This document shows, in pieces, positions 32,498 through 39,769 of a stretch of 39,769 nucleotides of DNA (its first letter is position 1; each line of letters starts with the position of its first letter). This DNA comes from Terana coerulea (lineage: Eukaryota; Basidiomycota; Agaricomycetes; Polyporales; Phanerochaetaceae). The stretch spans positions 1 through 39,769 of the forward strand of contig JAKOGH010000698.1 of the NCBI GenBank assembly GCA_024811115.1, written 5' to 3'. Made by a program: the position numbers and the translations under genes. Below the pieces are notes generated by a model, which was not told where the DNA came from, did no database searches, and worked only from the letters and a program-made list of their open reading frames with translations.

Positions 32498-33791
32498 ATG
32501 TCGCAAGCTACGGAGCACAAAGCGAAAAAGCGCAAACACGCAGGCGCGGCGCCAGACGCGAGCGAACCGTCCTCCAAGCGTTCAAAAGCCGATAAAGTGA
32601 AGAAGGACAAGTCGAAGGTGAAGTCAAAAGAGACAGACGCGAAGGGCAAGGGAAAGGAGACGGCGGCGGGGCAGTTCCGGGTGATTCAGGCGACATTACC
32701 ACTCTCCATACCTCCAGTATTCGCGAGTAACTTACGCGCCGGAGCTGAGGAAATGCTGGATTCCATGGTCATGAGGTACGCCAGAGCCCTGTCACAATAT
32801 CATGGACGGTTGAGAGTAATAAAACAGTTTGACACGTCAAGATACATTCCTGCACTGCAAGGCGTAGTGCTTGCGCACCACAACCTCAACTTTCTCAGTT
32901 CGACTGCGACAATCAAGGGAGACTGTCCATTCACAAACTGTCGCGTGGGTTTTGAGGCAACAGTCTGGAGTCCTTATGTTGGCCAAAAGCTAGGCACGTA
33001 CTACACGTCCTCGCGCTTATACTCGGCTGACCGTCTTTAAGTGGGCAAGGTGAACTTATGTTCTCCAGACCACGTTTCTCTCCTCGTGCATCGGACATTC
33101 AACGTATCCATTCCTCGCCAACACATACCCACCGATAACTGGGAGTTCGAATATGGTCCCGCGGAGAACGATCCTGAGTTTGGAGCCGGAGACTCCAGAG
33201 GGTGCTGAAGGCACGGAAGACGAGACGCAAACGGCTGAGAGTAGCGGGCGATGGGTGCACAAAATAACGGGCGAGAGGCTAGGTGGTGCAAATGGTCTCC
33301 TCGAATTTACTGTGATCGGGTGCGTCCGCGCCGCATTACATATATTTACACGTCGCTGACGCTTTTCATTCAGACTGACAATAGCGAATCAAATGCTATC
33401 ACTCGTTGGCTCGATACAAACCGACCCTTTCTCCTCAGAACATGCACTAGACCACCCTACGCAGACTACGGCACCCCAAACACAACGTCAACGAAAAGCG
33501 CCAGAACCAGAGCCTGAAATAGATGGTGCCGCGGACGACCTGGCCGGGGATAGCGAGGAGGAAGACACATTTGAGACATTGGGACGACTTGGCGACGAGG
33601 CTGCGGCTCATGAAGCCGCAACACGGGCCAAGGCGGAAGAAGAGAAGAAAAAAAGAGAAGAAGAGAAAGCGGAAAGAGACGAAGGAGTCCGTTCCGGACG
33701 CAGCGGAGGAGGCACAGCCAGAAAAGAAGAAGAAAAAGAAGAAGACGTCGTGAGCATGGCTACTTTCATGGGCTTTCCCCGGTGGTTCTAG
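32498..33791 (+). CDS. RPA43: RNA polymerase I subunit RPA43
   Basis: Subunit of RNA polymerase I that, with RPA14-type partners, forms the stalk and contacts Rrn3 for rRNA transcription. Four exons: 32498-32775, 32842-32993, 33042-33319, 33374-33791. Lys-rich N-terminus, then the Rpb7-like N-domain (IPPVFASNLRAGAEEMLDSMVMRYIPALQGVVLAH) and the RPA43 OB fold (KLVGKVNLCSPDHVSLLVHRTFNVSI, HIPTDNWEFEYGPAENDPEFG), then GRWVHKITGERLGG and VIGLTIANQMLSLVGSI. Intron 2 uses a GC donor. The frame breaks after NDPEFG at about 33179-33184 (one extra base). The tail is either Glu/Lys-rich to 33791 or, one frame over, ends SVPDAAEEAQPEKKKKKKKTS at 33753; the A-rich run between makes another indel possible. 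About 374 residues as modelled. Confidence 0.88.
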
Positions 33792-34576
33792 TGTTGTTAT
33801 TTCTTGGAGAACTCGATCCTGATTCTGGGTTATTCTGTCGTTGTGATTGCGCTTTATCACGGTCTTATTGAGGTCTTCGAGGTAAACGATGTTTCATATA
33901 AGATCGTCGTACTGTTTATCTCCAGCTGCTATAAGTTGGCCGGCCTCGCCTACCCCACGAAGGCCTGCGATATCAAGAGCATTTCGCTGTTAAAATAATT
34001 AGCCGCGGCATGCAAGAATGATGATGCTTCGGCAGACAAACGAAGGTGAGTGCATTCTTGCGCCATAACAGCTTTCGAGGTGCTGAATATCGACCGCTAC
34101 ACAGCATACAAGATAAGGGCGATTGTCGAAGACTCGTAAAGAAAGTGCAGACACAGGCGAGAGCGGCATCCTGGTCAGAACACCCTACACAAGCCGTCGG
34201 CTTGAATGTAGCAGTTTCTGAAGCGCACACGAATGCATGGGCGGACAGGAACAATGTCGCGACGGGCCTCGCGACGGGCCCACGCATCTGTGATGAGGCC
34301 CGTCGACGACAATTGCGGGATGGCCCATTTGGAGGCCACCTCTAACAAGTTTGAAGCGTGGACCTCCGCAGCCGGGCCCGCCCTATATCTTCTGTTGAAC
34401 TGTGTGTTGACCTACAAACACGTTCCATTCCTCAACCACGTCCATCAGATACCATCGCACTAATGACTGAAACAAAAACCACCCTGCTTCAAGATATCCG
34501 GCTCATGGTATGTAACCTCCGTATAACTCCTCACGCCTATCAATATCTAACTGTATGTATCCTGACAGCCTTCTAG
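33792..34576. other. Intergenic, possible missing first exon(s) of the next gene
   Basis: 785 bases with no firm feature. An ATG at 34463 opens a 45-base frame ending at a GTATGT donor that could pair with the acceptor at 34571-34576, but the phase does not match the downstream frame. Confidence 0.4.
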
Positions 34577-35925
34577 GAGCTCATCGCCCGCAAGTGTCAG
34601 CAGCAGGTCTGCTGACTCCCACGAAACTGTAGAGCCAGGCAAGCGAAGCCGTGAAGCAGAAGGAGAGAACAAGCAAGAGTTAATAGTTGAGGAGCGGCGG
34701 ACGTATTATGTTGAGAAGCTTTCACGTGTCGAGGTTCGTGACGTATTACCTGGGCTAATGACGGAAAGTCTCAGCAAGGACTTGCAGTATCGAGAGCATG
34801 TGTCGCACCTCCAAGGGACTCGCGGGAAGAGTGCTATCGACGGCGGTAGTGTTCTATCCGAGGAGTACGTATCATCAATCCCGTTACGACTCGATGCTAA
34901 TAATACGTTAGGGGTACGCGTTCTGCAGCTTCAGGTCACATCTTCAAGTCTGGTGAAGAGGTCGGTAATGGCTTGGAGTCAAAGGAGGATAAAAGCCAGG
35001 AGGGACATAGCCAGGATTCCGGCTATGGTACCCAAGGAGCTGACGATGACCCGAGCGGTACGTTATAGACGTATTGCCTCTGACATCGACCTATATTTAT
35101 GTCACCTGTAGGACATAACAATACGAGGTTGAACGCGCCGGAGCTAGCTAAAGAGTCTGCCCATGCTATTCAGCACCCGCCTGCTTCCAGTTTTCCTACG
35201 GGGAGGCAGCCGACACCACCCCTGGTAACTCTGTCCGCGCAGTCTCCAAACCAAACAGACAACGTTACCAGAGACGCATCGAGCGCTTTTCATCCGCCCG
35301 CGCTGCATCCGTATGCACAAGCGCAACGCCGGGCTTCTTCCAACGCTGCCGCTGCCGCTACCTCCTCTGTCCGTAGTCCGCGCTGGCACGAGCCACAACC
35401 CATTGCGGGTCCTTCAACTCTCCCTTCACTGTCGACCGTGACTGGTGGCAGCGATGCATATAAACTAAGGTCCCCGTTGCCGCTGCCGCATCTGATTTTC
35501 TTTGGCGAAGAAGAGGACGGGCCGGAATCAAATACTTGTTCGCCCGTGCTACTGCAGCATACGGCGTATGTCGCTGTGGATGGGCCGCCGCGTCGCGCGC
35601 ACCAAGCTCAACCCGACAATCAGCGTTCGCCCGCAGCTCGCCTAAACGCATCTCGTACCTCCTTCCGCCGCGCTCGGCAACTCTTCCGCGACATTCAGAC
35701 ATGGGAAGACGAAGGCAAACACATGCGAGAGTGCCTTCGGCGTCAGCAGCAGGAGCTGCGTGACACCCAAAGCGCGTTGACGTTGTTGACTGGCATGAGG
35801 CTGCAGCGCAGAGGGAAGAGTTGGAGGCCCTGGGAGTCGACTGTGAAGACTTGTCCAGCGATTGGGAGTACGACTCTGGTTGTAGAAGTGCAGCGACAGC
35901 GGCGTACACTCCTACCGAGGCCTAG
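34577..35925 (+). CDS. Unrecognised multi-exon gene, start not found
   Basis: Function unknown. Three exons join in phase: 34577-34864, 34912-35057, 35112-35925, with 47- and 54-base GT-AG introns. Exon 1 encodes a Ser-rich start, then charged EPGKRSREAEGENKQEL and EERRTYYVEKLSRVEVRDVLPGLMTESLSKDLQYREHV, which looks structured. Exon 2 is acidic and polar (GYGTQGADDDPSG). Exon 3 is Pro/Ser/Ala-rich, then a likely coiled coil (RRARQLFRDIQTWEDEGKH ... RRQQQELRDTQ). The natural ending DWHEAAAQREELEALGVDCEDLSSDWEYDSG to TAG 35923 is one frame away, so one base seems missing at about 35771-35790; without it the frame runs to 35935. No start codon could be placed. A copia LTR begins 24 bases after the stop, and the gene may be degenerating. 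Confidence 0.6.
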
Positions 35926-35949
35926 AGGAAGCTAGGATGGTTACTCACC

Positions 35950-36169
35950 TGTAGGTTGGTTGGTACACACGTTAGTGGGTTGAGAGTTGTAAGAGTCTTA
36001 TTAGAGTATGGCGCAGAGGGCTGCCTTATATACAATACTGGGTGGCTGTACTACAAACAGACACAAATAGGTACCAGGACAATAGACAATAGGCATATTC
36101 ATGGTGGAACCTGGTAGAACAATAGAGAAGATGTGAGCAGAGCGCTTACGGCGTCTATCCGACTCAACA
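35950..36169 (-). repeat. 3' long terminal repeat of a copia-type element
   Basis: On the minus strand the segment starts TGTTGAGTCGG directly after a polypurine tract and ends CCAACCTACA (TG...CA). It contains TATATAAGGCAGCC as a TATA box, followed by AATAAGA, as expected of U3/R. The partner 5' LTR would lie beyond the right edge. The inner end is fixed by the purine tract; the outer end is my best estimate. Confidence 0.65.
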
Positions 36170-36177
36170 CTCCTCCT
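36170..36177 (-). other. Polypurine tract of the copia element
   Basis: AGGAGGAG on the minus strand immediately before TGTTGAG; the standard primer site for plus-strand DNA synthesis in LTR elements. Confidence 0.6.
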
Positions 36178-36216
36178 AACCTAGCACGGCGTACTGCCTG
36201 CGCTGGTTTAGTCGCG

Positions 36217-36420
36217 CTAGCAGCGATGCGAAGTCCGAGCATTGGTCGGAACTTCGATCTTGACCCTGCTCAGATTCTTGGTAAAGATATCTGCGGGATT
36301 GTCAACGCCAGTGCACGAAGAGTACTTCGACGTGGCCAGCTTCGACGACATCGCGAATGTAGTGGTAGCGAATGTCGATGTGCTTAGTGCGCTTTTCAGT
36401 AACGGGATTTTCCGAGACAA
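36217..36420 (-). pseudogene. Copia RNase H C-terminal fragment
   Basis: Contains the end-of-RNase H signature DNPADIFTKNLSRVK. The upstream part of the domain is frameshifted; the preceding KSAL...HI/RYHY region is recognisable only in a neighbouring frame. Confidence 0.7.
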
Positions 36421-36713
36421 ATAGAGCGCCCCTGGTTGTCGCTGCAGATGGGTACTTTCTCAAGTTGTAACCGAGTTCAGAGGATATTTCGAATCCACAT
36501 GACTTCTCGCGGGGAGCAGTCGGCTGAGTGCCATGTATTCGGCATCTTTAGTCGACATTGCTACAGACTTCGTGCGAAAGAGCTCCAGTTAAATGCTCCT
36601 CCTGCAAGCATTAGCAGGAAGCCAGTCCGAGAGCGGTTGGAAGCAGCCGCCCAATCTGCATCGGTGTACGCCACCAAGCCTAACCCGGAAGAGCCGTCAT
36701 ACTGAGTGTGTAG

Positions 36714-37464
36714 TTACGAGTGCCCACGGTAGCGGCAGATGTACAGCGCTCTGTTCGGTGGTCTCGACGGCTTCGCACTGAACTGTGCGAGCTTTGTGGC
36801 AGCGTACGCGAATGTCCAGTCGCGACCGAGCATGATATAAAGTGAGCCTATCACAATTTGGAAACGGCTCTGGCGAGCTTTGTTTAGCTCTCCTTCATTT
36901 GGTTGGAGGATATAACCCTCAGGCGGAAGTCTTGCCATTTTGGCATTGGTCCTGACCGCGAGCGTTCGAGCACTGTCAAGCGTAGGCGCATTGATCAATC
37001 ACGATCTTGTTGCCACTCGTCAGATGCGCATGCGCAGAAACTCCTTTACGTCAGCCCATATCGCGACACTCCCATCGCTGTAATGGACTCCTTTTCTGAG
37101 TACTTTTGCCTTGCTGCATCCGGCAAATATAGCGTCGTCAACATAGACTACGGCGATGACCATGTCGTTGCCTGCTGCCTTTGACGTATACGCCAGCATC
37201 GGACTTCAGTCTGAAGCCGAGCTCAGCCATAGACTTGCTAAGGGCTTTCCACCAGGACAGTCCTGCCTGCTTAAGCCCGTGAAGGGGCGCTGACGGGAGA
37301 CGAAGCACCATGTGCTTTTTCCCTTGAGCATAAAAGCCATCGGGTTGTTCCATATAGATCTCCTCATCTAACAGTCCGTACAAATATGCGTTGCGCACAT
37401 CGAGCCAGTAAGAAAGAAGCCTTCGAGTGCCGGCAAGGGCAAGTACGAATCTAACTAGTTTCAA
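36714..37464 (-). pseudogene. Copia reverse transcriptase fragments
   Basis: Two open pieces, 37138-37464 and 36714-36998, carry the thumb/palm stretches of RVT_2 (WLDVRNAYLYGLLDEEIYMEQPDGF; TKLAQFSAKPSRPPNRALYICRY). The catalytic Y-V-D-D segment falls in the broken interval around 37.1-37.2 kb: the minus strand there reads a TMVIAVVYVDD-like trace in another frame. Confidence 0.75.
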
Positions 37465-38490
37465 ACCGTACGACTAGAGAAGATTTTGTCATAGTCGATT
37501 CCCTCAATTTGAGAGAAGCCGCGAGCTACAAGTCGCGCTTTCTTCGACCATCTGATTTCTCATCAAAACCCATCGGTTCTTAATGACGCGTTTGCCTTTC
37601 GGCCGCGGGCGTAGTTCTAACACGCTTCTTTGCTTAATGCATCGAGCTCATCTTTGCATAGCACGCCATTCTACCTGCCGTTTTGCAGGCAGGGGTTTAT
37701 GTCACGTAAAGTCCAGTCTCGGACTGAAGACTTTGTTGCGTCAGGATCGACTGCTTCAAAGCAAATAATTGTAGAAATTTACTCCCCTTCCCGGCACAGT
37801 CGTGCCAGTATAGCCATCCGACACTGGGCTTTCGCTCCAGTGTCTCCAGTGGGCTCAGTGATATCCCGGAACAGGTTCGAGCTGCTCGGATGTAGAAGGG
37901 CTAGCACGCTGGGCGTGACACTGTCGGCTGCTTGCTAGACTGACCGCGCCCTTGTAGCTAACCCTTGTGGGCTTGGTCTGGCCAGTCTGCTTTTCCCAAC
38001 TACGGATACCTCTATCAGCACCTAAAATCCGCGACGGTGCCATGTGACTGGTCGTACACTGAGCCTGGATTTGACGTGATCCTTCGTACGCGAGTACTAC
38101 GCCGCGGCCCAGCAGGAATAACTGGTGGTGCCAGTACCTGCGGATCTTCTGCGGGTGGTGTCGCCGCGACGAGGCGGACGCTGCCCAACTGCTGGGAGGT
38201 CGAACCGCTGCTCAACCCGCTCGGTCTCTTTGGCGGAAGGAGGGTTAGGACGAGGTGCAGCTCGCCGCGCGCGGCGCATCGTCGTCACTATCGTCTGATC
38301 CTGCACTTGCGAAGACTCACTGTCGTTCGCATTTTTGGTGTTTTGCGCAGGCGGCCAGGCCGCTGCTGGCATTTTGGCCGTCAGGACACTTGGGGAAATA
38401 AGTTTCACACCACTCGACTGAGTGAGCGAAACACGACGTTGGGTCCTCTCATGAAGGTCCAACCGTGCTTGTCGTGTCCGATGTATGTCA

Positions 38491-39168
38491 TCATTTCGGA
38501 CTTAGGCTGTAGTTTGTTCTTTCGAACATCGGCGGGATAAAGACCCATGCACCGCAGCCAAATACGCGGATGTTATCAACGCGTGGTTTTTCACCCGTAA
38601 GTGCCTCATAAGGCGTAACCCATTTTAATCGTGAAACGGGGGCAGTTGTAAAGCACCGTTGCTGCATAACCGCAAATTCCCACCACGAAGGAGGAATGCA
38701 AGCTGCAAAGCGCATAGCCTCAGCTTTGTCCACAGGTTCGACAACCGCTCAGCGCGTCCATTCTGCTGCGGAGATGAGAACGCTAGTTAGGATTTTAATC
38801 CTTCGTCCTTTAGCATTCAATGAATGCGTTTGATTTATATTCTCCCCTGCATCCCACATCCAGCTCGACATTAGCTTTATGCTGGTTTTCAACCATAGCA
38901 AGAAAGTTTTTTGTCGCTGATGGCGACGGATTTTAGCCTTAGGCAAATAATCCATGCATGCTACGTGATAATCATCGACAAAGTGATGATATACTTCAGA
39001 CGTGATATGAATCAATCGGAACTCTTTCAAGTCACCGCGAATGAAGCTCAAAAGGCCGCGATGCTCGCCGAGGCATCGCGGAAAGAGCGATGTGCATCTT
39101 TCCTCGGTGGCGCAGCCGAGCAGGTGAGTCCGACTGTTATAGTCGAATGTGACATTCGTCGTTGCTGA
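38491..39168 (-). pseudogene. Copia integrase fragments
   Basis: 38491-38733 matches the C-terminal part of the rve integrase and the following conserved block (TPYEALTGEKPRVDNIRVFGCGAWVFIP). 38749-39051 matches the core around FVDDYHVACMDYLPKAK. Stops and frame changes separate them. Confidence 0.75.
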
Positions 39169-39522
39169 CGGAAGTCGACGTGAGATCCGCTCGAGGGATG
39201 TCCAAAACGTCTATGCATTATTTCGTGCAGACTAGCGCAAGGCTGCCCTGTCAGTGTCTAAATAGTACACTGTTGCGCTTCGGATAAAGCGGCACGAATT
39301 GTAATAATTCCTGGCGATTATCACCGTCCAGGATTTTCAGTGGCTGCGTCACCCTCAATTAACCGGTTCCGTCGTAGCAGCCGCCAAGCGAGATTAGATT
39401 CATGTCTTTGCCAAGGCACGTAGTCGAACATTTTTCAGTAAAGACTTTAATCGCTCTACTTCGTCAGCGCTAGGACGGTAGTTGATGACGGAGTCACCTT
39501 CCTCGAGATAGTTACATGCCCA

Positions 39523-39717
39523 TTAGCCGCTTCGAACGACAATTGTCAATGTTGCGCAAGTTGCGCAATAAACTTCTTTTCGACCGGCTGCGAAAGACGC
39601 TCCCGAGTCGAGCAGCCAATCACTTGATTTTGCAAGGTTTTTACCTTTGCAGCTCTGACACGCGTTAAATAACTTATTGTGCACACATCGGCCTGGAATT
39701 AAATAAACCTGCTCCAT
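39523..39717 (-). pseudogene. Copia protease fragment
   Basis: Encodes CVHNKLFNACQSCKGK followed by SSDWLLDSGAS, the aspartic protease D-S-G site of copia Pol. The frame degrades afterwards. Confidence 0.65.
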
Positions 39718-39769
39718 TCAATATAGTAGCATACATGTAGATCTACTATTTAATTCAGCCCGCCGGCAC

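Larger units (their letters stand above)
36178..39769 (-). mobile_element. Decayed Ty1/copia retrotransposon, truncated by window edge
   Basis: Pol domains appear on the minus strand in copia order (protease, integrase, reverse transcriptase, RNase H) across several frames with many stops. Protease: SSDWLLDSGAS near 39.6 kb. Integrase core: DLKEFRLIHITSEVYHHFVDDYH near 39.0 kb; C-terminal part: MRFAACIPPSWWEFAV ... WVTPYEALTGEKPRV, FGCGAWVFIP at 38.5-38.7 kb. Reverse transcriptase: LDVRNAYLYGLLDEEIYMEQPDGF and PLHGLKQAGLSWWKAL at 37.1-37.5 kb, then YAATKLAQFSA, NRALYICRY near 36.75-36.9 kb. RNase H end: NPADIFTKNLSRVK near 36.3 kb. Gag and the 5' LTR are outside. It cannot encode a working polyprotein as read. 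Confidence 0.92.

Noticed and set aside
33133..33220. 43-base intron in RPA43 that would restore frame (GTCCCG...CTCCAG)
   Set aside because: Shorter than any other intron here and it would remove the conserved EYGPAENDPEFG segment; a one-base error is simpler.
34463..34507. ATG at 34463 as the start of the hypothetical gene
   Set aside because: The exon would end in phase 0 while the next exon needs phase 2; no alternative donor fits.
36000..39769. Several minus-strand frames as separate cellular genes
   Set aside because: All recognisable pieces are copia Pol domains in order, interrupted by stops.

Overview
This window reads as nuclear DNA of a filamentous basidiomycete, most likely an Agaricomycete. 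Protein-coding genes are dense and on both strands, and nearly all are split by 46-75 base introns with GT(A/G)NG donors and short YAG acceptors. Several families have the basidiomycete form (F-box, isoprenylcysteine methyltransferase, SET9 with a long disordered tail). The order Polyporales is my guess, not a demonstrated fact. All exon joins were worked out by hand from reading frame and splice signals; almost every multi-exon model closes in frame.

Left part (1-11.7 kb): an F-box-like gene with a frame break, a small possible RNase H-like fragment, then CPA1 (arginine-specific carbamoyl-phosphate synthase small subunit). CPA1 has a spliced upstream reading frame encoding an arginine-attenuator-like peptide, and two TGAGTCA boxes in its promoter. 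Next are UGP1 (UDP-glucose pyrophosphorylase), a Cdc1/Ted1-type membrane metallophosphatase, and CCT6 (chaperonin zeta), which shares a 112-base divergent promoter with the phosphatase.

Middle (11.7-32.5 kb): SET9/KMT5 (H4K20 methyltransferase with a roughly 900-residue tail), RPS8, a BSD-domain protein, an isoprenylcysteine methyltransferase, and a 29-exon Rad5/HLTF-like helicase with a PARP-type zinc finger and a SUMO-interaction-like insertion. After these come a second, catalytically degraded paralogue of the Cdc1-like phosphatase, a tRNA-Gly(GCC) and a 481-base inverted-repeat element.

Right part (31.6-39.8 kb): PAM16 and RPA43 are divergently transcribed, followed by an unrecognised multi-exon gene. 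A decayed Ty1/copia element then runs off the right edge on the minus strand, with its 3' LTR only 24 bases beyond the hypothetical gene's stop.

The genes are mostly unrelated housekeeping functions and do not form a pathway or cluster. The strongest new signals are the arginine-control leader of CPA1, including an intron whose retention would change the key residue of the attenuator peptide; the pseudophosphatase paralogue; the Rad5 architecture; two GC-AG introns; and a run of single-base frame breaks in conserved genes that look more like consensus errors than biology.
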